64,000 nt of DNA from Niallia circulans (GCF_003726095.1 NZ_CP026031.1:1116001-1180000), one strand, 5' to 3'. Positions 1 to 9,603 are shown, counted from the stretch's first letter. Translations and numbers: made by a program. The notes: generated from the letters alone by a model not told the origin.

Positions 1-1
1 T

Positions 2-118
2 TATTTGAAAAGCTACTCATTAACAATGGTTAGCTCTAAATTTATCGGCACGATAGTAGCGCAAATAATCTTTTTGCCTGCAGCTTATTATGTGGCTTGG
101 TTTGCAGAATGGCTTTAA
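2..118 (+). CDS. 3' end of an unrecognised membrane protein (partial)
   Basis: An open frame enters from the left edge and stops with TAA at 116-118, giving 38 residues. The tail is hydrophobic (GTIVAQIIFLPAAYYVAWF) and ends in WL, as expected for a last transmembrane helix. The family cannot be identified from so short a piece. The next gene starts 130 bases downstream with its own ribosome binding site, so the two are probably separate units. The frame is real only if it continues upstream of the window. Confidence 0.45.
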   Translation, partial: YLKSYSLTMVSSKFIGTIVAQIIFLPAAYYVAWFAEWL

Positions 119-247
119 TCTAAAATAGGAGCTGAAAAGTAAATTACCGCCATCAATAAAATTGTCGTTAGATCTATTAGCTTTTCAAACGAATGGAAGA
201 ACATTTGAGAATTATCAAAATAATTTTTACTAAAGGAGGAATTAAAA

Positions 248-709
248 ATGACAGTGTCATTAGAGTTTAGGTTAGCGACATTACAAGATTTAGATCAAAT
301 TGTAGCTATGCTTGCTGATGATATGTTAGGTAGTAAGCGAGAGCGCTATGAACAGCCGCTTCCTGCCAGTTACCTGCAAGCGTTTCAAGCTATTGCAGAA
401 GATCCCAATAATGAATTAGTGGTAGCTTGCTTTGGAAATGAAGTAGTTGGTGTTCAACAAATTACTTTTTCTCCATATATTACCCATCAAGGAGGATGGC
501 GAGCGACTATTGAAGGGGTAAGAACTGTTTCTTCTGTAAGAGGAAAAGGGGTAGGTACTCAACTAATTAACTGGGCAATCGAGCGTGCTAAAGAAAGAGG
601 CTGTCATTTGATTCAGCTTACGACTGACAAACAAAGACCAGATGCCATGCGTTTTTATGAACGATTAGGCTTTCAAGCAACACATGAAGGGCTGAAAATG
701 AAACTATAG
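248..709 (+). CDS. GNAT family N-acetyltransferase
   Basis: This 153-residue protein has the GNAT fold layout. The acetyl-CoA binding signature RGKGVGTQLI lies near residue 98 (the R/Q-x-x-G-x-G/A motif), preceded by the strand carrying EGVRTVSSV and followed by the C-terminal RFYERLGF motif typical of the family. It should transfer acetyl from acetyl-CoA to an amine in the cytoplasm; the substrate cannot be read from sequence. The ATG has a strong AAAGGAGGA ribosome binding site 7 bases upstream. Length is normal for a single-domain GNAT. It appears to be a stand-alone gene. Confidence 0.88.
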   Translation: MTVSLEFRLATLQDLDQIVAMLADDMLGSKRERYEQPLPASYLQAFQAIAEDPNNELVVACFGNEVVGVQQITFSPYITHQGGWRATIEGVRTVSSVRGKGVGTQLINWAIERAKERGCHLIQLTTDKQRPDAMRFYERLGFQATHEGLKMKL

Positions 710-824
710 CAAGGAGGGTGGAGAGATAAAGTGGTTCGGCTGTTATCAATAGAGAAGCATTAAATCTGTAGGAGAATGTATATAGTTGATGAACATTCCA
801 TTTAAAAGATAAGGAGGAGAGACG

Positions 825-1592
825 ATGTTTGAAATCTTGAATGTAAATGCTGAAAACGTGGATGAATACGGATTTTTTTGTATGAGAAGCAAACCGAAAT
901 CAAAAGGGTATCAAAATAAACTAGCGTGGATGAAGAAACGGTTTAAAGAAGGGTTAAAAGTAAAAATCCTTTTAGAAGACGGTAAACAAAGAGGTTTTAT
1001 TGAGTATATTCCCAGTGAATTTACATGGCGAGCGATAAATGCCAAGAAATATATGGTGATTCACTGCTTCTGGATCGTTGGCAAGAGCAAAGGAAAAGGT
1101 TATGGGAGCAAGCTTTTAGAGGAATGTATAAAGGATGCGAGAGAATTACATTTGGATGGTGTTGCAATAGTCACCAGTAAGAAAAGCTGGTTACCAGACA
1201 AAACTCTCTTTGAAAAAAAGGGTTTTAATCAAGTGGATAAAAGAGGGGATTTTGAATTAATGGCTTATGCTTTTCAAAATGATCGGAAACCTAGCTTTAT
1301 CGATTGGTCGCTGATAGCAAACGAATATGATAATGGGATTACGGTGTTCAAGTCAGACCAATGTCCGTTCACGCAAGATGCTGTTGATAATTTGCAAGCT
1401 GCAGCAGATGAGCATGGCTTAAAAGTAACTGTCCTTGAAATGAACGATAATGAAATGGTACAACATCTGTCTCCGACACCTTTTGGCGTATTTACTGTTA
1501 TATATAATGGGGAAATCATAACTTATCATCCAGAAACAAAGAATAAATTTCTACAATTAATAGAAAGACAGGATTTGAAAATGAGTAAGTAA
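825..1592 (+). CDS. YoaP-like GNAT acetyltransferase with C-terminal YoaP domain
   Basis: A 255-residue two-part protein. Residues 1-145 form a GNAT domain with the CoA-binding motif KGKGYGSKLLEE near residue 90. Residues 165-250 form a thioredoxin-like tail with a CPFTQD motif near residue 184, where a redox Cys-x-x would sit; only one Cys is present. This arrangement and length match B. subtilis YoaP (about 250 residues). The substrate is unknown. AAGGAGGAG precedes the ATG by 7 bases. It lies 115 bases after the first GNAT gene with no obvious terminator between them, so co-transcription is possible. Confidence 0.85.
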   Translation: MFEILNVNAENVDEYGFFCMRSKPKSKGYQNKLAWMKKRFKEGLKVKILLEDGKQRGFIEYIPSEFTWRAINAKKYMVIHCFWIVGKSKGKGYGSKLLEECIKDARELHLDGVAIVTSKKSWLPDKTLFEKKGFNQVDKRGDFELMAYAFQNDRKPSFIDWSLIANEYDNGITVFKSDQCPFTQDAVDNLQAAADEHGLKVTVLEMNDNEMVQHLSPTPFGVFTVIYNGEIITYHPETKNKFLQLIERQDLKMSK

Positions 1593-1707
1593 ACATGAGC
1601 GAAATGAAATAAAGAGCAATCTTCAAATGGATTCTAAAAGTAGAGCAAAGTCTAGAAGACAATGCTCCATATACTTTTTCCCTAAATAGTAAATTTAGTA
1701 ATAAGAA

Positions 1708-2724
1708 TTATTCCTTATTATTTGCTAAAGTCTGCCTGTTATCAGCTAAAGGAGGTTGCTCTAGCCATCCATACTTTATTAATAACTCACATCCATCTTC
1801 AGCGTATAAACCTACTTCAGCCATGAATTTTGTATATTCTGCCGCAATATCTCTTCTTTGAGAAACAGATAAGCCAGCACCATAATAGCCAACTGCAGAA
1901 GAAACCAATGTAACGATATGGTATAACATTAATTTATCAGAAAAAGGAGAAACGGTGGAATTTGTTACCTCCGACACCCATGTTTTTGGAGAAGATAAGT
2001 CTTCCTTTGTAAGGATAGTATTAAAAGTAGTGAAGTGGTTCAAACAAATTTTTTTGCCTCTTTCAAAATATTTTTGAATATCTTTTGTTTGGCAAACCTG
2101 AGCAAAGCCTAATTCTAAAACTGTTTTTACTACGTCTTTTTTCATGTTAAAGCTCATACCGCTTATTTCAATAGCGTTTAATGGTCGTTTTTTCCCAAAC
2201 CATCCAGCTAAATAACTTTGGTTATCGACAAATTTGACTTGCTCTGGTGTATTAATTCTAGCAGTTTTACTATAGAATCCTTTATTTAGCATGATGGAAA
2301 CGATCCGTTTATGTAACTCCATCGTTTCCTTGTTACATTGGATAAAGTAATCTAACTGGTCAGCTCTTGATGATGTAGAAACGGCACCTGCATATCCAGT
2401 CAATCCTAGTAAGGTCATAATATGTAAATACGCTATAATAAAAGCGTCTGTAAAGATAGAAGGAGCATTTAAATTAACATCTTCCTCCACTGAAAAACCT
2501 TTGGGAATGGGAAGGTTCTCTTGAGTAAAGAAATCAGTAATTTTAGTGATATGGGTTTCAGCAATGCTAAGGGAAAAGTAGAGTACTTCTTTAATGTCTT
2601 CGTCTTTTGCTTTTTCAATTGAATGGGTAAGAATACATATGGATAAAGAATCATTTATGTATTGAGTCCAAAGGTTCGCTATTTCAGCTGTGGTTAGTTC
2701 TACATCATGACTGATCTTCTTCAT
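1708..2724 (-). CDS. DUF3231 family protein
   Basis: The 338-residue product is two similar helical halves (about residues 8-165 and 180-330), each with a glycine-rich YAGAVSTSSR- or YYGAGLSVSQ-like segment. This is the duplicated DUF3231 architecture common in spore-forming Bacillaceae, which is distantly ferritin/CotF-like. Function is not established. The frame is open 12 codons further upstream, but the ATG at 2724 is preceded by GGAGGAGC at good spacing and starts with MKKISHD as in relatives, so I chose it. It is transcribed toward the YoaP-like gene (convergent). Confidence 0.82.
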   Translation of the reverse strand: MKKISHDVELTTAEIANLWTQYINDSLSICILTHSIEKAKDEDIKEVLYFSLSIAETHITKITDFFTQENLPIPKGFSVEEDVNLNAPSIFTDAFIIAYLHIMTLLGLTGYAGAVSTSSRADQLDYFIQCNKETMELHKRIVSIMLNKGFYSKTARINTPEQVKFVDNQSYLAGWFGKKRPLNAIEISGMSFNMKKDVVKTVLELGFAQVCQTKDIQKYFERGKKICLNHFTTFNTILTKEDLSSPKTWVSEVTNSTVSPFSDKLMLYHIVTLVSSAVGYYGAGLSVSQRRDIAAEYTKFMAEVGLYAEDGCELLIKYGWLEQPPLADNRQTLANNKE

Positions 2725-2912
2725 AAAAGCTCCTCCAACAAGTGCATATATCAAATACAATTTTATTTTTTGATTTTATATTAATATTTCATAGTTGCGC
2801 CATTTCTATGTAAGAATTAAACAAAATGTTAAAGAAACGAAAATAGGTTAAAGTGAGTAGGCTATAATAGATGTTTCCATAATAGATACACAATTTATAC
2901 GAGTAAAATGGT

Positions 2913-4043
2913 TTACTTAGGAAGTGAACTGTTTAGTGCAAGCTGTTTAATCGTATTGGCTAAATCTCTTACATCTTCTTCCATATTGTCTTTGCCCATC
3001 GATATCCGAACAAACTCTTTTGCCTCTTGATCAGCCAATCCTAACGCCTTCATGGTTTTGGAAGGGGCTTGTTTTCCGACTTGGCACGCACTGCCTGTGG
3101 AGATGGCAAATCCACGACGATTACATTCAAGCATAAGCCATTGACCTTCTATCCCTTTAACTCGTAATCCGATAATTCCTGGATATTGATCCGTACATTC
3201 AAAAACAGTAACGGTTTCTTTCGGAAGCATCTCTGTAAATAACCTTCGGAACTTAGAATGCTTCGTTTCGTTCTCCGAAATTGTAGAGCATGCCTTTTGG
3301 GCAGCGACGGTCATACTTGCAATCCCAGCTGTGTTAACTGTACCAGAGCGAAAGCCATTTTCGTGGCTACCATTTAATACGATTGGAATCCAAGGAACAT
3401 TTGGATTAATATAGGCAAGACCGACACCTTTGGGTCCATAAAATTTATGACTCGAAAGGGATAATGCATCGACATAGGGGGTTACTTTTTTAACCTCTAT
3501 TTTTCCAATACTTTGCACCATATCACTATGAAAAAGAACATGATGCTTTTTACAAATCGCTCCGATTTCTTTTATTGGTTGGATTGTACCAATTTCAGAA
3601 TTCACATGTTGGATAGAAACAAGCACGGTGTCAGGACGAATTGTTTCTTCTAGTAACCGAGTATCGATTAAGCCAGTTTCTGATAATGGCAAATACGTAA
3701 TTTCATAGCCTTTGTCTGCTAAGACATGCATCGTACCGTGAATTGAAGCATGCTCTGCTATTGATGTAATAAGGTGTTTTCCTTCCTTTTTTGTCCCCTT
3801 AAGTAAGCTTTGCAAAATAAGAAAATTACTTTCTGTACCACCGCTTGTAAAGTAAATGCCTTTTTTATCTACGTTTATTAATCTTCCCCATTCTTCACGG
3901 CAATTCTCGACGATTCTAGTAGCTGTATCTCCCATATCATGAAGACTGTTCGAATTTCCAAAGTATTTACAAGCAACTTCGACATAAGTAGAAGCAGCAT
4001 CGGAATCTAAAGAAGTAGTTGCTGCATAATCAAAATATTTCAT
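2913..4043 (-). CDS. nifS: Cysteine desulfurase, NAD-biosynthesis type
   Basis: A PLP-dependent class V aminotransferase-fold enzyme of 376 residues that removes sulfur from cysteine. The PLP lysine lies in SSHKFYGPKGVG near residue 200 and the catalytic cysteine in STGSACQVGK near residue 320. In Bacillus this paralog supplies sulfur for the Fe-S cluster of quinolinate synthase NadA, and here too it is divergent from nadBCA. The start at 4043 (MKYFDYAATT) has GGAGG 8 bases upstream; the frame extends to a TTG at 4058 that lies inside that ribosome binding site. Unlike B. subtilis, no niaR (yrxA) gene follows. Confidence 0.95.
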   Translation of the reverse strand: MKYFDYAATTSLDSDAASTYVEVACKYFGNSNSLHDMGDTATRIVENCREEWGRLINVDKKGIYFTSGGTESNFLILQSLLKGTKKEGKHLITSIAEHASIHGTMHVLADKGYEITYLPLSETGLIDTRLLEETIRPDTVLVSIQHVNSEIGTIQPIKEIGAICKKHHVLFHSDMVQSIGKIEVKKVTPYVDALSLSSHKFYGPKGVGLAYINPNVPWIPIVLNGSHENGFRSGTVNTAGIASMTVAAQKACSTISENETKHSKFRRLFTEMLPKETVTVFECTDQYPGIIGLRVKGIEGQWLMLECNRRGFAISTGSACQVGKQAPSKTMKALGLADQEAKEFVRISMGKDNMEEDVRDLANTIKQLALNSSLPK

Positions 4044-4118
4044 CAAAAATTCCTCCAAAAAAATCAGTTGTTTACGGGAACCAGATTAATAAGCTAAAAA
4101 TCTATCCATAAAAAACCC

Positions 4119-4166
4119 TTGCCTTAATTTTAAAACTATGTAAATATAAGTGTCAAGACACCTGTA
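4119..4166 (+). promoter_or_regulatory. nadB promoter with NiaR-type operator
   Basis: The palindrome GTGTCAAGACAC at 4150-4161, extended on the right by CTGTA, resembles the NiaR (YrxA) operator that represses NAD synthesis genes when niacin is available. A possible -35 TTGCCT (4119-4124) and -10 TAAATA (4141-4146), 16 bases apart, place the operator over the nadB transcription start. The site also lies in the only intergenic space available for the divergent nifS promoter, so both units may be repressed together. The operator assignment rests on recall of the family motif. Confidence 0.7.
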
Positions 4167-4183
4167 AAATAGGATGGTGAAAA

Positions 4184-5791
4184 ATGGACACCGATGTATT
4201 GATTATTGGTAGTGGAATCGCTAGCTTGCAGCTAGCTAAAAAACTTTCAACAGATTTCAATGTGATAATTCTCACAAAATCTAAAATAGAAAGCAGCAAT
4301 TCTTATTTAGCTCAAGGTGGAATTGCTGCAAGCATGGGAGATTCAGATGATTATAGAAAGCACGCACTTGATACATTTGAAGCTGGACGCTTTCACAATA
4401 ATCCTGAAGTAGTAACGAAAATTACAAACGCAGCACCCATCTTAATAAATGAATTGCGGCAGGGGGGATGCAAATTTGATGAGGATATGTCAGGAAATCT
4501 TGCATTAGGAATGGAAGGTGCTCATTCGGAAAACAGAGTAGTACACAGTGGCGGTGATACTACTGGAAAACAGTTGATGCAGTATTTAGTGGAAACAAAG
4601 ACTAATAATATCAAAATCATCGAAAATGTTTTCGTCTATGAATTAATGGTAAATACTAATACTAAACAATGCTTTGGCGCAAAAGGCATATTTTCAGATG
4701 GAACACGAACAGAATTTTATAGCGCTCATACTGTTATTGCAACAGGTGGGTGTGGAAATCTTTACACCTATACGAGTAGTGCTTCCACCATTACGGGAGA
4801 TGGAATTGCGCTTGCTTATTTAGCAGGGGCAAATATTAGCGATATGGAGTTTATACAATTTCATCCTACCCTGCTTTATGTTAACGGAAAAACGATTGGA
4901 CTGATTTCAGAAGCTGTCAGAGGAGAGGGTGCAAGACTAGTTACAGCTTTTGGAGAGTACGTGATGGAACATGTCCATCCTTATAAAGACTTAGCTCCAC
5001 GGCATATCGTCTCCCAAACAATTTATCAGTATTTATCGAAAGGGGAACCAGTCTATTTAGATATTTCCATGATTGCAAATTTTCAAGAGAGATTTCCTAC
5101 AATTACAAATATGTGTCTAAAAGCAGGCATTGATTTGCAGAAAGGTCTGCTCCCAGTTGCGCCAGGCAGTCATTTTTTAATGGGGGGAATTGATATAGAC
5201 CTGCATGGAAGAACAAATATCGATAATCTTTATGCAATTGGTGAAGCAGCTTGCACAGGTTTTCATGGAGCGAACCGTTTAGCAAGCAATTCTCTCTTAG
5301 AGGGTTTATATATGGGGAAAAACCTTGCGACACTTCTTCATAAAAAGCAAAGAATAAAAACGGAAACGATTCAATGGAAAAACGAAGAAAAAAATGAGAA
5401 TTTCTTTCCGATTTTGCCAGAAAAAGCAGAGATTCAAGATCGAATGATGGAGTATGTAGGCATTGTCCGTAATGGAATCCACTTACGGATGCATCTTGAA
5501 TGGCTTGAAGGTTTCAGAATAACCAATCTGGAACAGATCTCTTTAGAAAATAAGTCAGTCGAGGAGATAGAAAAGTATTTTATGCTTTTAACAGCTTTTC
5601 TAATTACCAAATCTGCATTGGAAAGAAAAGAAAGCAGAGGGGGCCACTTTCGTTCTGATTATCCTATGGAAAAGAATGAATGGATGAAAAAAAAGATCTT
5701 CATGAATCGTGAACAAACAAAGGAGAATCAAAATGAACCAATTAAAATTGCAGAAACTGCTGGAAGCATTTTTTATGGAAGATATCGGTGA
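4184..5791 (+). CDS. nadB: L-aspartate oxidase
   Basis: A 535-residue FAD enzyme that oxidises L-aspartate to iminoaspartate, the first step of de novo NAD synthesis. The N-terminal dinucleotide fold starts with GSGIAS at residues 9-14 (Gly-x-Gly-x-x-Ser). The succinate dehydrogenase/fumarate reductase-like signatures FHPTLLY (about 225) and RGEGARLV (about 247) and the C-terminal FAD contact GANRLASNSLLEG (about 365) are present. Length matches B. subtilis NadB. A weak AGGATGGTGA ribosome binding site precedes the ATG. The 3' end overlaps nadC by 59 bases, indicating translational coupling. Confidence 0.97.
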   Translation: MDTDVLIIGSGIASLQLAKKLSTDFNVIILTKSKIESSNSYLAQGGIAASMGDSDDYRKHALDTFEAGRFHNNPEVVTKITNAAPILINELRQGGCKFDEDMSGNLALGMEGAHSENRVVHSGGDTTGKQLMQYLVETKTNNIKIIENVFVYELMVNTNTKQCFGAKGIFSDGTRTEFYSAHTVIATGGCGNLYTYTSSASTITGDGIALAYLAGANISDMEFIQFHPTLLYVNGKTIGLISEAVRGEGARLVTAFGEYVMEHVHPYKDLAPRHIVSQTIYQYLSKGEPVYLDISMIANFQERFPTITNMCLKAGIDLQKGLLPVAPGSHFLMGGIDIDLHGRTNIDNLYAIGEAACTGFHGANRLASNSLLEGLYMGKNLATLLHKKQRIKTETIQWKNEEKNENFFPILPEKAEIQDRMMEYVGIVRNGIHLRMHLEWLEGFRITNLEQISLENKSVEEIEKYFMLLTAFLITKSALERKESRGGHFRSDYPMEKNEWMKKKIFMNREQTKENQNEPIKIAETAGSIFYGRYR

Positions 5792-6569
5792 ACGTGATGT
5801 GACGACAGATGCGATTTTTCCCAAAGAGCAGCAAGGAGAAATCGTGATTTTATCGAAGGATAATGGAATTTTTTGTGGGGAAGAGATTATTCAGGTAGGA
5901 TTCCAAGTTTTGAATCCGGCAACAGAAGTCACAATGCGTATCCATGATGGAGACCGAATGGAAGTAGGTCAAAAATTGGCTACGGTAAGAGGAAAGATTC
6001 GTGATTTATTAAAAGGGGAGCGTGTTATTTTAAATCTTGTCCAAAGAATGAGTGGTATCGCCACAAAAACATGTGAAGCAGTAGAAACTTTAAATAGTGG
6101 CTACACCAAAATAAGTGATACGCGAAAAACGACACCAGGGTTAAGGATGTTAGAAAAATATGCGGTAACAGTTGGCGGAGGGCATAATCATCGCTTCGGA
6201 TTGTATGATGCGGTGTTGATTAAAGATAATCATATTGCTTTCGCCGGTTCGATCGCTAATGCTGTAAAAGCGGTTAAACAGTCAATTGGTCATATGGTTA
6301 AGGTAGAAGTTGAAACGGAAACAAAGGAACAAATGTTTGAAGCTCTAGCTGCTGGCGCTGATGTAATTATGTTTGACAATCGAAAGCCTGAAGAAATTGT
6401 GGAGTGGATTACACATGTTCCAGAAACTGTAACGACAGAAGCATCTGGTGGAATTACATTAGAAAATCTTGCTTCCTATCGAGAGTGTGGAGTGGATTAT
6501 ATTTCATTAGGATTTTTAACCCATTCGGTGAAAGCAGTAGATATTAGTGTGAAAGTAAGCTTTGATTAA
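5733..6569 (+). CDS. nadC: Nicotinate-nucleotide pyrophosphorylase (quinolinate phosphoribosyltransferase)
   Basis: Converts quinolinate and PRPP to nicotinate mononucleotide with loss of CO2. The 278-residue product carries DTRKTTPGLR near residue 130, GGGHNHRFGLYD near 150 and KDNHI near 165, the substrate- and phosphate-binding blocks of the family, plus the glycine loop EASGGI near 235. The frame opens at 5709, but AAAGGAGAAT lies 5 bases before the ATG at 5733, so I use that start. It overlaps nadB and is followed after 22 bases by nadA. Confidence 0.96.
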   Translation: MNQLKLQKLLEAFFMEDIGERDVTTDAIFPKEQQGEIVILSKDNGIFCGEEIIQVGFQVLNPATEVTMRIHDGDRMEVGQKLATVRGKIRDLLKGERVILNLVQRMSGIATKTCEAVETLNSGYTKISDTRKTTPGLRMLEKYAVTVGGGHNHRFGLYDAVLIKDNHIAFAGSIANAVKAVKQSIGHMVKVEVETETKEQMFEALAAGADVIMFDNRKPEEIVEWITHVPETVTTEASGGITLENLASYRECGVDYISLGFLTHSVKAVDISVKVSFD

Positions 6570-6591
6570 AGAGTAAAAAGGGGAGAGGAAA

Positions 6592-7695
6592 ATGAACCTT
6601 TTAGAGGGGCTGCAAGCATCAAATACAATACCAGAGAAATACTTGGCCATGTCAAATGCGGAATTAGAAGAAAGAGTGGTTAGTGTAAAGAATCGATTAG
6701 GCAAAAAACTATTTATTCCAGGTCACCATTATCAAAAGGATGAAGTTATTCAATTTTCTGATGCTACAGGGGATAGCTTAAAGCTAGCGCAAGTTGCGGC
6801 TGAAAATACAGAAGCAGAGTTTATTGTCTTTTGCGGGGTTCATTTCATGGCAGAAACAGCTGATATCCTTACTACAGAGAAGCAGAAAGTCTACTTGCCA
6901 GATATGCGGGCGGGTTGCTCGATGGCGGATATGGCCGATATTTATCAGACTAATCGAGCATGGATCAAGCTGCAGGAATTGTTCGGAGACACGATCATAC
7001 CACTAACCTATGTAAATTCAACAGCAGCCATTAAAGCCTTTGTCGGAGAAAATGGGGGAGCAACCGTAACTTCTTCTAATGCTGAAAAAATGGTATCCTG
7101 GGCCTTTACAAAAAAGGAAAGATTACTATTTTTACCAGATCAGCATCTTGGAAGAAATACTGCCTATAATTTAGGGGTTCCTTTAGAGCAAATGGCCATT
7201 TGGGATCCGGCTAAAAATGAACTTGTTTATGAAGGCGTGATAGAAGATATTAAAGTAATACTCTGGAAAGGTCATTGTTCTGTACATGAAAATTTTACCG
7301 TGAAAAATGTCGAGCAAGTTAGAAAACAATATCCTTACATGAAAATTATTGTCCATCCAGAGTGCAGCAGAGAAGTTGTCGCGGCAGCTGACTTAGCTGG
7401 TTCAACCAATTATATTATTGATGTAATCGAAAATGCAGAGTCTGGAAGTGCTTTTGCTATTGGTACGGAAATGAACCTAGTTAATCGGATTATGAAAGAA
7501 CACCCGGATAAAGAAATTATTTCCCTTAACCCATATATGTGTGCTTGTTTAACAATGAATCGGATTGATTTACCTCATCTCGTATGGTGTTTAGAATCAA
7601 TTGAAGACAATTTTGAAAGGAATCGAATTAATGTCGAAGAGCCAATAGCGTCTAATGCAAAAATAGCATTGGATAGAATGTTGGAATTATCCTGA
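6592..7695 (+). CDS. nadA: Quinolinate synthase A
   Basis: A 367-residue [4Fe-4S] enzyme that condenses iminoaspartate with dihydroxyacetone phosphate to quinolinate. Candidate cluster cysteines are in [10 protein letters not shown] (about 109), GHCSVHE (about 229) and the CACLTMN block (about 317), the spacing of the long Gram-positive type. HHYQKDEV near residue 44 is the N-terminal substrate block. The gene is last in nadBCA; GGGGAGAGGA precedes the ATG. The sulfur donor is presumably the divergent NifS. Confidence 0.96.
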   Translation: MNLLEGLQASNTIPEKYLAMSNAELEERVVSVKNRLGKKLFIPGHHYQKDEVIQFSDATGDSLKLAQVAAENTEAEFIVFCGVHFMAETADILTTEKQKVYLPDMRAGCSMADMADIYQTNRAWIKLQELFGDTIIPLTYVNSTAAIKAFVGENGGATVTSSNAEKMVSWAFTKKERLLFLPDQHLGRNTAYNLGVPLEQMAIWDPAKNELVYEGVIEDIKVILWKGHCSVHENFTVKNVEQVRKQYPYMKIIVHPECSREVVAAADLAGSTNYIIDVIENAESGSAFAIGTEMNLVNRIMKEHPDKEIISLNPYMCACLTMNRIDLPHLVWCLESIEDNFERNRINVEEPIASNAKIALDRMLELS

Positions 7696-7706
7696 ATTCT
7701 AAGCTG

Positions 7707-7739
7707 AAAACTGCTTTGTAAAATAAAGGCAGTTTTTTT
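7707..7739 (+). terminator. Terminator after nadBCA
   Basis: AAAACTGC-TT pairs with AA-GGCAGTTTT across a short AT loop and runs into seven T residues. Confidence 0.85.
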
Positions 7740-7897
7740 GGTTAAGTTAAGATGCCATTACATATCGCAACAATAAAAAGAAGTAAGTTATAATTTAACC
7801 AGAATATTTATTCAAAGTTGAATTTTCAAACAGATGGTTAATGACAAGTATTCTATCTTCCTTTAAAATATAGGTAATATATGGAGAATGGCGAAAG

Positions 7898-9361
7898 GTG
7901 GAATATACGCTGAATAGACGTCATAGACAATGGAAGAAACAAATACAAGCCTATATAAATGAATGGTATCTTCTAGCATTTTTATTAACTGGAGATAGAG
8001 TAACAGCAGAACAATTGTTAAATATGGCGGTAGAACAAGTAAAGGATAAGTGGTCCTATCGCCATTTTGAGCGTTTATGGGCAAAACCAGTAATCAAGGA
8101 ATATATTAAATTTAGTCGAAATAATGAATGTAATGATAAATATTTGGATTTTAGCACACTATTAAATCGAATAGGTTTGCTGGAAGGAAATGCCCGAGTT
8201 GCTTTTTTACTAAAGTATTATTACGGCTTTTCTTATAAGAAAATAGCGCGGAATCTACATATCTCTGAGAGAAAAGCGAAAATAATAATTTATGATGCCC
8301 TTCTTCTATGGACAAATAATGGCAAGTTAATTCCCATTGAACAAGTGGAAGCTGCTATAAATAAAGATATAAATCTCGCAAAAAATTTTTTACTAGATTC
8401 TTTCCGTTTTGAAAAGAAAAACCAATACATAGAAACTCGCCTTAAAGGTAAGCGAAAGGCACTATTCCTTATCTTTACGATAGTTGTTTTATTTGCTGGT
8501 GGATCCATTAATCAGAAAACGCTAGGAAAGACGAGAGTCAGTCTCGGACCGGATGTATATAAAATTTATAAGGAGGGAGGCGTGTTTCAGCTAGGAAGGG
8601 AGATTCAACAAAAAGGCTATACCGATATTTATGCCTATCCAGAAGAGGAAAATAATATTTTATATGTCCAATTTAGCACAGCAGAGAGTTTAGAAAATAA
8701 AGAAGAGGTAACAATGTTCATCGAATCTTATTTAAAGGAAAGGGACTTGGATTACGAAATTAGATATGAAGAGATGAACCAAGTGATTGAAGCAGAACAA
8801 ACAGATGAACAAACAGCAGAGAATAAACAGCTGGAAATGGAACAAGAAATATACGAATTACTTACATCAAATACCTATTATTATATGCAAAACTATGTAA
8901 GTGATTCATCTGGCGAATCAAGGGAAATCCTTTTATCTGAGTCTATTCCAAAAGAAGAAGAAACGATGATCAAGGAAGAAATCAAAAATATTATGACAAA
9001 ATTTGATAGTGAATGGAACTTCTCATTCGGAAAGGTCGATGCAGAAGTTGTAGAGATGGAAAAAGCAATGTGGAATATTGTACCAGCTCTTTTAGAAGCT
9101 TATATGTTTGGCGGCGACAAATATAAAGTATATGATGTCTATCCAACATATGAAGACGAGCAATTGAAATTCGATATATATACTGAATTAGCCTTCACAA
9201 CCGATGAAGATCGGGCGAAAAACATCGAAACAGCCAAAGAGTTAAAAAGATCTATACAATTCTTTTTCCAACATGAAGACATTCAAAAACTCTTTAACCA
9301 TGCTCCCTATGTTATAAAAATATATGGAAATAATAGAAAAGAAGTAGAATTCGATATTTAA
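7898..9361 (+). CDS. Membrane-tethered sigma-70-like protein with extracytoplasmic domain
   Basis: A 487-residue protein in three parts. Residues 1-75 resemble a degenerate sigma region 2. Residues 95-145 read as a sigma-70 region 4 helix-turn-helix (FLLKYYYGFSYKKIARNLHI followed by SERKAKIIIYDAL). After a basic linker a single transmembrane segment (about 188-204, LFLIFTIVVLFAGG) leads to a roughly 280-residue acidic domain predicted outside the membrane, perhaps related to the DUF4030 family. The GTG start has only a weak ribosome binding site; no in-frame ATG fits better. No anti-sigma gene is adjacent. It may be a transcription factor whose DNA-binding half is held at the membrane; whether it still binds RNA polymerase is unknown. 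Confidence 0.72.
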   Translation: MEYTLNRRHRQWKKQIQAYINEWYLLAFLLTGDRVTAEQLLNMAVEQVKDKWSYRHFERLWAKPVIKEYIKFSRNNECNDKYLDFSTLLNRIGLLEGNARVAFLLKYYYGFSYKKIARNLHISERKAKIIIYDALLLWTNNGKLIPIEQVEAAINKDINLAKNFLLDSFRFEKKNQYIETRLKGKRKALFLIFTIVVLFAGGSINQKTLGKTRVSLGPDVYKIYKEGGVFQLGREIQQKGYTDIYAYPEEENNILYVQFSTAESLENKEEVTMFIESYLKERDLDYEIRYEEMNQVIEAEQTDEQTAENKQLEMEQEIYELLTSNTYYYMQNYVSDSSGESREILLSESIPKEEETMIKEEIKNIMTKFDSEWNFSFGKVDAEVVEMEKAMWNIVPALLEAYMFGGDKYKVYDVYPTYEDEQLKFDIYTELAFTTDEDRAKNIETAKELKRSIQFFFQHEDIQKLFNHAPYVIKIYGNNRKEVEFDI

Positions 9362-9385
9362 CACAAATATTAGGGAGGGGTCCTA

Positions 9386-9603
9386 ATGAATAAATCGAGG
9401 CAAGCTCCAAGTAAAAGAAATCATTCGCTTTGTCACTGATTTTTTGAAAAAGAAAAATACATCCTACATCGTCCAATAATATTATCGGGAAGATACTCTT
9501 GGGGGAAGAGAAAGAAGCTTATCAAGTTATTACAGAAGCGGAGAAAAAAGGGATAAAACTATGGCTAGGGGATTTTTCCGAACAAGGGAAAGTAACAGAA
9601 TAA
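9386..9603 (+). pseudogene. Frameshifted small gene, unknown family
   Basis: An ATG with a good GGGAGGGG ribosome binding site opens here, but the frame stops after 17 codons. Protein-like sequence continues in the +1 frame (KEIIRFVTDFLKKKNTS) and then in the third frame (NNIIGKILLGEEKEAYQVI through GDFSEQGKVTE, stop at 9601-9603). Two shifts would restore a product of about 70 residues. It directly follows the sigma-like gene and was probably co-transcribed with it. Either a decayed gene or base-calling errors; family not recognised. Confidence 0.5.
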
